Shown: in pieces, positions 18,187 to 26,689 of the stretch
How positions within the stretch are numbered: the stretch's first letter is position 1
Layout of the letters: each line of letters starts with the position of its first letter
From: Shewanella salipaludis
GTDB lineage: Bacteria > Pseudomonadota > Gammaproteobacteria > Enterobacterales > Shewanellaceae
Direction: 5' to 3'
Length of the DNA: 64,000 nt
Assembly: GCF_012911865.1 (NCBI RefSeq)
Contig: NZ_JAAXYH010000005.1
Coordinates: forward strand, 124,001 to 188,000
The notes under the pieces: model-generated
What the model was told of the DNA's origin: nothing
Database searches by the model: none
Seen by the model: only the letters and a program-made list of their open reading frames with translations
Program-made: the position numbers and the translations under genes

Positions 18187-20469
18187 TTAACGCGTCGGCA
18201 GCACCTCACCGATAGCCTGAGGCTTGTTGCCCAGGGTCTTCTTGAGCAAATCGACCAGGAAGGCTCCCATGAACAAGGCACCGAAGCTGAAGATGACGTC
18301 ACCGAACATACGCATCCACACCAGGTTTTCAACCGTGGCGCTGTGGATGACGGCAGGCGAACGGGCGTACCAGTAACCGTGGTCTATGACAGCGAAGAAC
18401 TGGGTCAGGCCGACGGGCAGCAGTGACATGAACACCATGGCCGCCAGACCCAGGTTCAGGCTCCAGAAGGCCCCCTTGAGCAGCTTGTCGTTCCACTGCA
18501 TTTTGCCCGTGATCCCACGCAGACAGAAGAGCATCAGCCCCATGCCCAGCATGCCATACACTCCCATGAACGCCGCGTGACCGTGGGTCGCCGTGGTGTT
18601 CAGGCCCTGGATGAAGTACAGGGAGATGGGGGGATTGATCAGGAAGCCCAGCATACCGGCACCGACCAGGTTCCAGAAGGCGGTAGCCACGAAAAACATG
18701 ATAGACCAGTGATATCTATGCATCCAGGGGCTGGCCTTGCGCAGGCGGAAGGTTTCCATCGCTTCGAAGCCTATGATGGCCAAGGGCACGACTTCCAGAG
18801 CCGAGAAGATGGCGCCCCAAGCTATGACAGGCGTCGGTGCACCGGTGAAGTACAAGTGGTGCAGGGTGCCTATCAGGCCGCCGGTCAGGAAGATGACGGT
18901 CGTGAACAGCACGGCACTGTTGGCGCTGCGGCCGCGGATCAGACCCAGGCGAACCAGCATCAGGGCGATGACCGAGGTGGCGAAGGTTTCGAAGAAGCCT
19001 TCGACCCACAGGTGCACTACCCACCAGCGCCAGTATTCGGCGATAGCCAGATTGGTGTGCTTGCCCATGAACAGACCGGCGCCGTAGAACAGGCCTATGG
19101 CAACACAGGAAGCGTACAGCACCCAGACCACGGCGCGCATGTCGTCACGCACCTTCAGCGCTGGACGTATGGCGGCCGTCACCAGTGCCAACCAGATAAG
19201 CAAGCCAGCCAGCAGCAACACCTGCCAGACACGGCCCAGATCTATGTATTCATACCCCTGATGACCGAACAGGAAGTTCATATCCAGGCTGAAGTACTGT
19301 TGCACCCCAATCCATTCACCGGCCATGGAACCCAGCACCACTATCACCAGGGCGACCCAGAGCACATTGACTCCCAGGCGTTGGAACTTGGGCTCATAAC
19401 CCGAGAGCGCCGGTGCTATGTAAAGGCCGGTACCCAGCCAAGCCGTGGCAATCCAGAACACCGCTAACTGGGTGTGCCAGGTGCGGGTAACAGAGTAAGG
19501 TAAAATTTCAGACAGTGGCAGGCCGTAGAAGTTTTGCCCCTCCACCGCATAGTGGGCCGTGATGCCGCCCAGCAGTATTTGCAGCAGGAACAGGCCCACG
19601 GCGGTGACGAAGTACTTGCCGACCGCCTTCTGGGATGCCGTTGGCTTGGTCATGAACAGCGGATCTTGCTCGGCGGGCTTAGGCAGGCTCTCGTGTTTAC
19701 CGCTGGCATGGTGCCACAACAGGGCGCCGACCCCCCCAATCAGGGTCACGATACTCAGGATTGACCAGACTATGTTATCGGAAGTTGGGGTATTGCCTAA
19801 CTGAGGATCGAAGGGCCAGTTGTTGGTATAAGTGTAGTTTTCACCCGGACGTTCGGTAATCGCGGCCCATGCACCCCAGAACAGGAAGGCATTCAATTGT
19901 TCACGGCGGCCAAGATCAGGCACTGTGCCTTCTTTCATGGCGTACTGTTCACGCAGGCCAGACAGTTCAGGATCATCACCGAACAGCGCCAGATAGTGAT
20001 CGCTGACTGCTTTTATGGCGTCGATGCGGGTGTTTGACAGTGTCACTTGGGTGGTGCCATCGGCATTTTGCATCACAGTGTTGTGGCGCATATCATCGCG
20101 CAGCGCCTGTTCAAGCTTGGCCTGTTCCTGTACCGATAGGTCGGCAAAGTCTTGTTGCAGTGTTTGCTGGGCCGTGATGTTCAGCCAGGCCTGAGCCTCC
20201 TTATGCAGCCAGTCGGCCGTCCAATCCGGGGCGACGTAGGAGCCGTGTCCCCAAATTGAACCGAGTTGATGGCCACCCATGGAGCGCCACACCAGCTGGC
20301 CTTGCTCTATGTCGTTTTGGGAGAATATGACCTGACCGCCGACGTCACTGAACGCGGTCGGTATGGGTGGTTTCTCCTGGTATATTTCACTACCCAGACT
20401 CAGTAGTACGGTAAATGAAGCGATCAGCACTATTAGCAGCGCGATTGCCGTGAGTCGTAATTTGCTCAT
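18187..20469 (-). CDS. norB: Quinol-dependent nitric oxide reductase (qNOR)
   Basis: A 760-residue inner-membrane haem-copper-type enzyme reducing 2 NO to N2O with quinol electrons. The N-terminal extension (residues 1 to about 220) resembles a cytochrome c domain but has no CxxCH, the hallmark of the quinol form. The catalytic part has about 12 membrane helices with conserved histidines (HTQLAVFWIA, WWVVHLWVEGFFE, HHLYFTGAP, HGHAAFMGVYGMLG). The ATG at 20469 is preceded by AAGGGGA; a GTG 15 bases earlier contains that ribosome site and is rejected. Three NorR sites and a sigma-54 promoter precede it, so the role is NO detoxification rather than full denitrification. No other denitrification gene is in the window. 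Confidence 0.96.
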   Translation of the reverse strand: MSKLRLTAIALLIVLIASFTVLLSLGSEIYQEKPPIPTAFSDVGGQVIFSQNDIEQGQLVWRSMGGHQLGSIWGHGSYVAPDWTADWLHKEAQAWLNITAQQTLQQDFADLSVQEQAKLEQALRDDMRHNTVMQNADGTTQVTLSNTRIDAIKAVSDHYLALFGDDPELSGLREQYAMKEGTVPDLGRREQLNAFLFWGAWAAITERPGENYTYTNNWPFDPQLGNTPTSDNIVWSILSIVTLIGGVGALLWHHASGKHESLPKPAEQDPLFMTKPTASQKAVGKYFVTAVGLFLLQILLGGITAHYAVEGQNFYGLPLSEILPYSVTRTWHTQLAVFWIATAWLGTGLYIAPALSGYEPKFQRLGVNVLWVALVIVVLGSMAGEWIGVQQYFSLDMNFLFGHQGYEYIDLGRVWQVLLLAGLLIWLALVTAAIRPALKVRDDMRAVVWVLYASCVAIGLFYGAGLFMGKHTNLAIAEYWRWWVVHLWVEGFFETFATSVIALMLVRLGLIRGRSANSAVLFTTVIFLTGGLIGTLHHLYFTGAPTPVIAWGAIFSALEVVPLAIIGFEAMETFRLRKASPWMHRYHWSIMFFVATAFWNLVGAGMLGFLINPPISLYFIQGLNTTATHGHAAFMGVYGMLGMGLMLFCLRGITGKMQWNDKLLKGAFWSLNLGLAAMVFMSLLPVGLTQFFAVIDHGYWYARSPAVIHSATVENLVWMRMFGDVIFSFGALFMGAFLVDLLKKTLGNKPQAIGEVLPTR

Positions 20470-20511
20470 AAATCCCCTTAGCACAACGTCAATTGATACA
20501 GACGTCTTAGC

Positions 20512-20531
20512 TATTGCGGGTTTTATGCCAA
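20512..20531 (-). promoter_or_regulatory. Sigma-54 promoter of norB
   Basis: On the minus strand TTGGCAT followed by AAAACCCGCAAT gives the -24 GG (20529-20528) and -12 GC (20517-20516) with the exact 10-base spacing of sigma-54 promoters. It lies about 45 bases before the norB start and downstream of the three NorR sites, as an enhancer-driven promoter should. Confidence 0.8.
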
Positions 20532-20585
20532 CCTTGCATCTTATTGATTTAAAGTAGTTTTGTTTGTTTTATGCTGGCGTTGGTT

Positions 20586-20637
20586 GTCCTTATGACAATG
20601 TCTTTGATTGTCATTTCGACATGCATGTCTTTATGAC
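20586..20637. promoter_or_regulatory. Three NorR enhancer sites upstream of norB
   Basis: Three 11-base elements match GT-N7-AC: GTCCTTATGAC (20586-20596), GTCATTTCGAC (20610-20620) and GTCTTTATGAC (20627-20637). They sit 57-109 bases upstream of the -24 element. Three such sites are also required in the E. coli norVW promoter. The start-to-start spacing here is 24 and 17 bases. Confidence 0.82.
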
Positions 20638-20742
20638 ACCCGCGGGGCTGGGTCATAAAGACAGGGCACGACACACAGGGCATTTTGACTGCCGCTATTG
20701 GCTCTCGATGACGCCTGCGACTCGGGCCGACGCCCTGGCATA

Positions 20743-20770
20743 ACAACGCCGGCATTATCGCCGGCGTTGT
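20743..20770. terminator. Strong stem-loop after lpxL
   Basis: An 11-bp perfect stem (ACAACGCCGGC/GCCGGCGTTGT) with a 6-base loop lies 33 bases past the lpxL stop. It lacks a clear T run on the minus strand, so it may be a Rho-assisted or processing hairpin rather than a classic terminator. Confidence 0.5.
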
Positions 20771-20802
20771 TTGTCATGCCTGTAAAAGGTGATGGATAAA
20801 CC

Positions 20803-21729
20803 CTATTGGTAGAGCGAGGCGCCTTCCGGCTGGGGGCGGGTCTTGAAGCGTCGGTGCAACCACATGTATTGGGCCGGATTTTTTTCGATAAGCGTTTCGA
20901 TGATCTTATTCCCCCGGATGGCGTCCTGGGTTTCATCCTCACCGGGAAAGTCCTCCAGTGGTGGCAGTATCTCTATGCGGTAACCCGCATCGCCCTCGGT
21001 GCGCTCGACAAAGAACGGCAGCACCTTGGCCTTACCCAGGCGTGCCAATGTGGTGGCGCCGGTGATGGTGGCGGCATCGGGCACGGCGAAGAAGGGGATG
21101 AAGACGGCGCTGGAGCGGCCGAAGTCCTGATCCGCCGTGTACCAGATCACATCCGGATGACGCAGGCAACGCACCATCTGGCGCAGATCCCGCTTAGGGA
21201 CCAGGGCCTTGTTGGAGCGCAGCCGGCCCTTCACCTGCAGGTATTCCATCACGGGATTGTCGTGGGGGCGGTAGACGCCGACGCCGGGTTGAAATTGACC
21301 GAAGATGCGGGCGCCCATTTCCAGCGGCAGACAATGTACTGCGAACAGTATCACCCCCTGACCTGCGTCCAGCGTCCGGCGCACATGCTCTTGCCCCTGG
21401 ATCTGCATATGGCGGTGGATTTTCGCATCCGACCACCACCAGCCATTGATGGTATCGAATATTGCCTTGCCGGTTTCCTCGAAATTACGTTCGAGCAGGG
21501 CTCGGCGCTCGGCGGGGGACATGTCGGGAAAGCATAGCTCCAGGTTGCGCCTGGCCGTATGGGTGCGGCTGCCGGCGAGCGCCATCGCCAGCCGGCCGAT
21601 GCCGGCGCCCAGTCGCATCTGCCAGCGCAACGGTAATAGCTGGGTCAGCCGCATCAGGCCAACGCCGAGCCACAAGAGCCAATATTTGGGATGATACAGA
21701 TGAGATGAAAATTCGGCTTTCTCTACCAC
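20803..21729 (-). CDS. lpxL: Lipid A lauroyl acyltransferase LpxL/HtrB
   Basis: A 308-residue inner-membrane acyltransferase that adds the secondary lauroyl chain to Kdo2-lipid IVA. It has one N-terminal membrane helix, the catalytic H-x4-E in VHCLPLE, and the conserved YRPHDNP, GRLRSNKAL, WYTADQDFG and PAQYMWLHRRFKTRP blocks, all as in E. coli LpxL. I chose the GTG at 21729 because it leaves 12 residues before HPKYW, exactly as in E. coli; an upstream TTG (21750) would add seven residues. It is divergent from hldE over about 100 bases, so two lipopolysaccharide-core genes share a control region. Confidence 0.93.
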   Translation of the reverse strand: MVEKAEFSSHLYHPKYWLLWLGVGLMRLTQLLPLRWQMRLGAGIGRLAMALAGSRTHTARRNLELCFPDMSPAERRALLERNFEETGKAIFDTINGWWWSDAKIHRHMQIQGQEHVRRTLDAGQGVILFAVHCLPLEMGARIFGQFQPGVGVYRPHDNPVMEYLQVKGRLRSNKALVPKRDLRQMVRCLRHPDVIWYTADQDFGRSSAVFIPFFAVPDAATITGATTLARLGKAKVLPFFVERTEGDAGYRIEILPPLEDFPGEDETQDAIRGNKIIETLIEKNPAQYMWLHRRFKTRPQPEGASLYQ

Positions 21730-21832
21730 AATGAACTCTAAACTTTGCAAAAATTACTGCACATTCTAACTCAAATTTTGCCGGAAATTAGGTACAATCA
21801 GGGTTTAATTCGGGTAAAAAATAAGATCCCCT

Positions 21833-23263
21833 ATGAAGGTTACTCTGCCAGCGTTCGAAAAAGCCAAAGTATTAGTCGTCGGTGACGTGATGTTAGACCG
21901 TTACTGGGTCGGCCCCACGGGGCGTATTTCGCCGGAGGCGCCTGTGCCTGTGGTCAAGATCAATCAGATCGAAGACAGGCCCGGCGGTGCGGCCAACGTC
22001 GCGCTGAACATAGCGACCCTGGGTGGCCAGGTGCAACTGGCGGGACTCGTGGGCCAAGACGAAGCCGCCGCGGCGTTGACACTTGGGGTGAAAACCTTGG
22101 GGGTCGAGCCTGAGTGGCTCGAAGTGAGCGATAAACCCACCATCACCAAGCTCAGGGTGCTGTCGCGTAACCAACAGCTGATCCGCCTGGACTTTGAAGA
22201 GCCCTTCGCCAAGGCTGACAGCCAGCGGCTGCTCGAGCGTAGCCGCGCCCTGCTGGACGGTGTCGGGGTGCTGGTGCTGTCCGATTATGCCAAGGGGGCC
22301 ATCGACAACCCGCAGGAATTCATCGCCCAGGCGCGCGCCAAGGGCATCCAGGTGCTGGTGGATCCCAAGGGCAGCGATTTCGCTCGCTATCGGGGCGCCT
22401 CCCTGATCACCCCCAACATGAGTGAATTTGAGGCGGTTGTCGGCACTGTCACCTCGGAAGCCGACCTGCTGGAGAAGGCCAACAAGCTGCTGCAGCAACA
22501 CGACTTCGGCGCCATCCTGGTGACGCGTTCGGAGAAAGGCATGACCTTGGTCACGCCCGGGCAAGCCGAGCTGCACATACCCACGGTGGCCAGGGAAGTG
22601 TTTGACGTCACGGGTGCCGGCGATACAGTGATCTCGGCCCTGGCGATTTCACTCGCCGCCGGCAGTGACCTGCCCCAGGCCTGTGCCATAGCCAACACGG
22701 CAGCGGGTGTCGTGGTCGGTAAGCTCGGCACCTCGACCGTGAGCCGCATCGAGCTTATCCAGGCCTTGTCTGCCCATCATGGGGAGTCAGGGTTTGGCGT
22801 CATCAGCGAAGATCAACTGGTGTATGCCCTCGAGCAGGCGCGCCAGCGCGGTGAGACGGTAGTGATGACCAACGGCTGTTTCGATATATTGCATGCAGGC
22901 CATGTCAGCTACCTGAAACAAGCCAAGGCGCTGGGCCACAGGCTGATAGTGGCGGTCAACGACGATGCCTCGGTGAAGCGTCTCAAGGGCGAGGGTCGTC
23001 CCGTCAATCCGGTCGAGCGGCGGATGGCGGTGTTGGCCGGTTTGGCTTCGGTCGACTGGGTGTTGCCCTTCACTGAAGACACGCCGCAGCGGGTGATCGC
23101 CCACCTGCTGCCGGACTTACTGGTCAAGGGCGGCGACTATAAGGTTGAAGACATCGCCGGCGGCGCCGAAGTGCTCGCCAACGGCGGCCGGGTCGAGGTG
23201 CTGGGCTTCGAAGACGGGGTCTCGACCACGGCGATTATCGAAAACATCATGGCCAACAAGTGA
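21833..23263 (+). CDS. hldE: Bifunctional heptose 7-phosphate kinase / heptose 1-phosphate adenylyltransferase
   Basis: A 476-residue cytoplasmic enzyme making ADP-heptose for the lipopolysaccharide inner core. The N-terminal half (to about 318) is a PfkB-type sugar kinase with [11 protein letters not shown] and the DVTGAGDT anion-hole motif near 260. The C-terminal half (from about 340) is a nucleotidyltransferase with [16 protein letters not shown] containing the HxGH motif. Length and domain order match E. coli HldE. A TACAAT -10 at 21793-21798 lies 35 bases before the start, with a poor -35. The short secreted HExxH gene follows after 10 bases. Confidence 0.97.
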   Translation: MKVTLPAFEKAKVLVVGDVMLDRYWVGPTGRISPEAPVPVVKINQIEDRPGGAANVALNIATLGGQVQLAGLVGQDEAAAALTLGVKTLGVEPEWLEVSDKPTITKLRVLSRNQQLIRLDFEEPFAKADSQRLLERSRALLDGVGVLVLSDYAKGAIDNPQEFIAQARAKGIQVLVDPKGSDFARYRGASLITPNMSEFEAVVGTVTSEADLLEKANKLLQQHDFGAILVTRSEKGMTLVTPGQAELHIPTVAREVFDVTGAGDTVISALAISLAAGSDLPQACAIANTAAGVVVGKLGTSTVSRIELIQALSAHHGESGFGVISEDQLVYALEQARQRGETVVMTNGCFDILHAGHVSYLKQAKALGHRLIVAVNDDASVKRLKGEGRPVNPVERRMAVLAGLASVDWVLPFTEDTPQRVIAHLLPDLLVKGGDYKVEDIAGGAEVLANGGRVEVLGFEDGVSTTAIIENIMANK

Positions 23264-23273
23264 GGCTGATAGC

Positions 23274-24125
23274 GTGAGCATGTTGGCGCTGGCATTGGCC
23301 TCAGGCCTCTACTGGACCCAGGTCGGCTCGGCACAGGCACTGGTGTGCCCCGTGTCCCTCCTGAGTCTGTGTCTGGAGGAGTTGAGCCCTGAGGTGCGGC
23401 GCCAGCTGCCCGACAGCGAGAGCAAGATCCTCGGCGCCATGGGGCTGCGCAGTGCCATGGTGATGCCCACGTCAGACGCTGAATGTGCCGGTCTGGTGCT
23501 GGTGAATGACAACGGAGATCGCACCTCGCTGTCGGTGAACCTGGGGGGCGAGGGCTATAGTTTGCCTCTGACCCGGCAGCACGAACTCACCCTGTGGCAT
23601 GAATTGGGCCATCTGCAGAACCTGGCGCTGCGGGGTACCGTCTTGCCTCTCGAGCTGAGGCCCTATCAGCATGAATGGCTGGCCGACATCTATCTCGTCT
23701 GGCGCAGTGTCCATGAGACAGGCAGTCTCGACTTGGCTTGGCAGCAATACCATAGGCGCAACCTGGCGGTGCTGGCCGATGTCACCAACATGTCACACTG
23801 GAGTCCTCCTGTGTTGCGGCAATTACTGGAAAAGTATGATGCCGGCCAGCTGATGGGCTTCGGCCATTACGCCGACTTCCTGAAGGCCAGCTATCCCCTG
23901 TTGCGGCAGTATGACGCCGATGCCCTGGGAGAATTTTCGAGCCTGATCCAGCGCACCTTCGGTCCCGGGGCTGTGCAAGACCTGCCCAGGTATATCTTCT
24001 GGCGCAAGGCCAGGCTGGGTTACTACCTGCAGCCCACCTTGAGGGCATTGATGGGCCCCAATGCGGCAGATGCCTGGTTGACACAGGCGGCGATGCAGCC
24101 TCTTTCTGAGCAGGGGGCGCCTTAG
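23274..24125 (+). CDS. Secreted putative zinc metalloprotein with HELGH motif (unknown family)
   Basis: A 283-residue protein I do not recognise. It has a short signal peptide (MSMLALALASGLYWTQVGSAQA), so it should act in the periplasm or outside. Residues 109-113 are HELGH, and about 20 residues later EWLAD (134-138) provides the glutamate and the ExxAD pattern seen in gluzincin-like metalloproteases, so a zinc hydrolase is likely. The rest (YDAGQLMGFGHYADFLKASYPLL and so on) gives no family. The GTG start at 23274 has weak upstream GAGG; ATG at 23280 is an alternative. It lies 10 bases behind hldE and is probably co-transcribed, hinting at an envelope role. Two upstream-extended starts inside hldE are rejected. 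Confidence 0.65.
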   Translation: MSMLALALASGLYWTQVGSAQALVCPVSLLSLCLEELSPEVRRQLPDSESKILGAMGLRSAMVMPTSDAECAGLVLVNDNGDRTSLSVNLGGEGYSLPLTRQHELTLWHELGHLQNLALRGTVLPLELRPYQHEWLADIYLVWRSVHETGSLDLAWQQYHRRNLAVLADVTNMSHWSPPVLRQLLEKYDAGQLMGFGHYADFLKASYPLLRQYDADALGEFSSLIQRTFGPGAVQDLPRYIFWRKARLGYYLQPTLRALMGPNAADAWLTQAAMQPLSEQGAP

Positions 24126-24156
24126 GCTTTCCCGCGAACTGAACCTTAGCTGAACG

Positions 24157-24173
24157 TAAGTGATATTCACTTA
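24157..24173. promoter_or_regulatory. Palindrome upstream of tetR-family gene (candidate operator)
   Basis: TAAGTGA-TAT-TCACTTA is a perfect 7-bp inverted repeat with a 3-base spacer, located 83 bases before the start of the TetR-family regulator. TetR proteins usually repress themselves through such short palindromes, so it is a candidate autoregulatory operator. Confidence 0.5.
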
Positions 24174-24256
24174 GTTTTCACATTTTTCCAGCAGTATTCT
24201 CTCGCCCGCTTTGGTAAGCTTTTCATTCACAAGAATAAGAAGGGGAGAAGTTGAAC

Positions 24257-24745
24257 ATGGCAAAGCGTTCGAAGGCTCAGACAGAGCAAACTATTAATCA
24301 GATCATGGACGAGGCATTAAAACAAATCCTGACCCTAGGATTCGACGCTATGTCCTACACTACCTTATCCGAAGCGACGGGGATCAGCCGCACGGGTATC
24401 AGTCATCATTTTCCGCGCAAGACAGATTTTCTGGTACGCCTGGATGAGCGTATCGGTCGTTTCTTCGTCGCCAGTCTGGATTTTTCCAGTGTGCAGGCGC
24501 TGGAAAACTCCTGGATGCAGGCGCTGACCGAGTCCCATTACCGGGCGGTACTCAAGTTGTTCTTCAGCCTTTGTGGCTACAGCAATTCGGAGATAGCCCT
24601 ATTCCGCGCCATCAACAGTGCCCGCGAGACCGCCTTGCTGGAGCTGGGTGCCGAAGGAGAGCGGGTCGTCAATCAACTTCTGGGCCGCAGTGCCTTGCAG
24701 TTGCTGACTCAAGTCAACGACATGGCCAAGGTGCAGGCGGCATAA
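24257..24745 (+). CDS. TetR-family transcriptional regulator
   Basis: A 162-residue DNA-binding protein. Residues about 8-55 form a TetR helix-turn-helix (INQIMDEALKQILTLGFDAMSYTTLSEATGIS split over two helices, then RTGISHHFPRKTDFL, matching the usual G-x-Y/I-x-HF-x-K/R-K-x-L). The ligand-binding half is short (TetR proteins are usually about 190-210 residues), so the inducer pocket may be reduced. The ATG at 24257 is favoured by an AGGGGAG ribosome site 9 bases upstream; a TTG two codons earlier is too close. Targets are unknown; a palindrome at 24157-24173 suggests self-control. Confidence 0.85.
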   Translation: MAKRSKAQTEQTINQIMDEALKQILTLGFDAMSYTTLSEATGISRTGISHHFPRKTDFLVRLDERIGRFFVASLDFSSVQALENSWMQALTESHYRAVLKLFFSLCGYSNSEIALFRAINSARETALLELGAEGERVVNQLLGRSALQLLTQVNDMAKVQAA

Positions 24746-24781
24746 GCCGGGACAACGGTGAAATAACCGTGACAAGCAAGA

Positions 24782-24800
24782 GGCGCCGATGGCGCCTTTT
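24782..24800 (+). terminator. Rho-independent terminator of tetR-family gene
   Basis: GGCGCC-GAT-GGCGCC is followed by TTTTG; flanking AAGCAAGA and TTTTGTTTGT may extend the stem imperfectly. It lies between the TetR gene and the end of the opposing pntB, so it may work for both. Confidence 0.7.
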
Positions 24801-24830
24801 GTTTGTCCGTTTTTTGCATTGGGCTGCGGC

Positions 24831-26213
24831 TCAGTCGGCTTCCTTCAGGCTCTGGGTCAGCTCGACGATTTCCTTCTTGCCATCGCCGAACAACATCAGG
24901 GTGTTGTCTTTGGCGAACAAGGGGTTGGGCAAGCCGGCAAAACCTGGGCTGAGGGAGCGCTTGACCACTATCACGGTACGGGCCTTATCCACGTTGAGGA
25001 TCGGCATGCCATAGATGGGGCTGCCCTTATCTTCCCGTGCCATGGGATTGGTGACATCGTTGGCACCTATGACTATCGCCACGTCTGTCTGTTCGAACTG
25101 GGGATTGATCTCATCCATTTCGATCAGCTGCTCGTAGGGCACTTCGGCCTCGGCCAGCAGCACGTTCATATGCCCAGGCATGCGCCCGGCGACCGGATGT
25201 ATGGCATATAGCACCTCAGTGCCCCGACTCTGCAGCAGGTTGGCCAGCTCGCGCACCGCGTGCTGGGCCTGGGCCATGGCCAAGCCATAGCCAGGCACTA
25301 TCACCACCTTAGCCGCGGTTTCCAGCATCATGGCGACTTCCTCCGGCGAGGTCGACTTGATCTTGCCGGCATAGACTTCGTCAGCGTCTATGGCTTCGCC
25401 ACCTGCGGCCATGACACCGAACAAGACGTTGAACAGCGAGCGGTTCATGGCCTTGCACATGATCTTGGTCAGTATGATGCCAGAAGCGCCCACCAGGGCG
25501 CCGGCGACGATCAGCACTGTGTTGCCCGTGATGAAACCTGTGGTGGCCGCGGCTATTCCCGAATAAGAGTTCAGCAGGGCGATCACCACAGGCATGTCGG
25601 CGCCGCCAATGGGAACCACCAACAGCACGCCGAGCAGCAGGGACACGCAGGCCAGGGCATACAAGAGGTTGGTGTTATCCGGGGTGATGACTATGGCGAT
25701 GGCCAGCCCCAGAGCGGCGGCGAACAGCAGGGCATTGAAAAACTTGTTGCCCGGCACCCTGATGGGGTTTCCCGGGATCAGCTCCTGCAACTTGGCGAAG
25801 GCGATCAAGGAACCCGAGAGGGTGACGGCCCCGATCAACACGGCGACGCCTATGGCAACCTGGGCGACGCTGTGAGTCGCAGACTCGGGATCCAGTAGGC
25901 TGGCGATGGCGATAAACAGCGAGGCGCCGCCACCGAAACCATTGAGCAGGGCCACCATCTGGGGCATGGCCGTCACCTGGATCTTGGTCGCCATGATGGC
26001 GCCTATGGCGCCGCCGAGCAGCAGACCGGCAATGATCCACTCGTAACTGAGAATGTTCTTGTCCAGCAGGGTGACCACCACTGCGACCAACATGCCCAGA
26101 GCCGACAGCTGGTTGCCCCTGACTGCGGTTCTGGGCTTGGTCAGCCCCTTGATCCCCAGGATGAACAGGCTCGCCGCCAAGAGGTAGGACAGATAAATTA
26201 TGCTCATGCTCAT
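24831..26213 (-). CDS. pntB: NAD(P) transhydrogenase subunit beta
   Basis: A 460-residue inner-membrane subunit of the proton-translocating transhydrogenase, which moves hydride from NADH to NADP+ using the proton gradient. About nine membrane helices fill residues 1-260, including the proton-channel region TKIQVTAMPQMVALLNGFGG. The NADP-binding domain III follows, with VIVPGYGLAMAQAQH near 310, GRMPGHMNVLLAEA and the C-terminal VIVVKRSLSPGFAG...NPLF block. A ribosome site AAGGAA, which lies in a degenerate copy of the upstream repeat, precedes ATG at 26213. It is the last gene of pntAa-pntAb-pntB. Confidence 0.96.
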   Translation of the reverse strand: MSMSIIYLSYLLAASLFILGIKGLTKPRTAVRGNQLSALGMLVAVVVTLLDKNILSYEWIIAGLLLGGAIGAIMATKIQVTAMPQMVALLNGFGGGASLFIAIASLLDPESATHSVAQVAIGVAVLIGAVTLSGSLIAFAKLQELIPGNPIRVPGNKFFNALLFAAALGLAIAIVITPDNTNLLYALACVSLLLGVLLVVPIGGADMPVVIALLNSYSGIAAATTGFITGNTVLIVAGALVGASGIILTKIMCKAMNRSLFNVLFGVMAAGGEAIDADEVYAGKIKSTSPEEVAMMLETAAKVVIVPGYGLAMAQAQHAVRELANLLQSRGTEVLYAIHPVAGRMPGHMNVLLAEAEVPYEQLIEMDEINPQFEQTDVAIVIGANDVTNPMAREDKGSPIYGMPILNVDKARTVIVVKRSLSPGFAGLPNPLFAKDNTLMLFGDGKKEIVELTQSLKEAD

Positions 26214-26270
26214 CGATGTTATTTCCTTGTAAACCTGGCTGTCAGGCAGTAGTGCACCCGGTTGCGGTTG

Positions 26271-26455
26271 GCGGGCATGGAGAGACGTGTGATGTTCATC
26301 CGTGGCTATTTCCTTTTAAACATGGCCAGCATGCGGTTGGTGACCAGCTGATTGTGGAGTACCACCCGGTTTGGGGTGGCGGGCATGGAGAGGCGTGTGA
26401 TGTTCATCCGTGGCTACTTCCTTTTAAACATGGCCAGCATGCGATTGGTGACCAG
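26271..26455 (-). repeat. 108-bp-period tandem duplication of the pntAb 3' end
   Basis: Bases 26271-26347 and 26379-26455 are two 77-base copies with only three mismatches, spaced exactly 108 bases apart. Read on the minus strand each contains the codons for LVTNRMLAMFKRK, a TAG stop and the following 40 bases. Copy 26379-26455 is the real pntAb end; the other lies after the stop in the pntAb-pntB gap, with its TAG in the same frame. A third, degenerate copy is visible around 26221-26275 and supplies the pntB ribosome site. Confidence 0.9.
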
Positions 26456-26689
26456 ATAACCGCCCACCACATTGATGCTGGCCAGCACCACGGCGATGAA
26501 GCCGAGCACATTGACCCAGAAGCCGGCGCCCGACCCGGCCGACAGCAGGGCACCCACCAGGGCAATACCCGAGATGGCATTGGAGCCGGACATCAGCGGG
26601 GTATGGAGCGTCGGCGGTACCTTGGTGATGAGTTCGACCCCGAGGAATATCGCCACCACGAATAAGGTCAGCAAGAGTAAGATTTCCAT
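26414..26689 (-). CDS. pntA: NAD(P) transhydrogenase subunit alpha, membrane part (PntAb)
   Basis: A 91-residue protein with three membrane helices (LLLLTLFVVAIFLGVELI, ISGIALVGALLSAG, VLGFIAVVLASINVVGGYLVT). It corresponds to the C-terminal membrane domain of E. coli PntA. The PTLHTPLMSGSNAISG loop is the family signature. Here the alpha subunit is split in two, as in Rhodospirillum rubrum, rather than fused; the start overlaps the PntAa stop as ATGA, which shows a designed coupling and not a frameshift. The protein ends RMLAMFKRK; its 3' end is duplicated downstream. Confidence 0.94.
   Translation of the reverse strand: MEILLLLTLFVVAIFLGVELITKVPPTLHTPLMSGSNAISGIALVGALLSAGSGAGFWVNVLGFIAVVLASINVVGGYLVTNRMLAMFKRK

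Noticed and set aside
18577..19467. A 296-codon open frame on the plus strand opposite norB.
   Set aside because: It lies wholly inside the confident norB gene and its product is a low-complexity mix rich in Gly, His and Gln with no domain; it is a codon-bias shadow.
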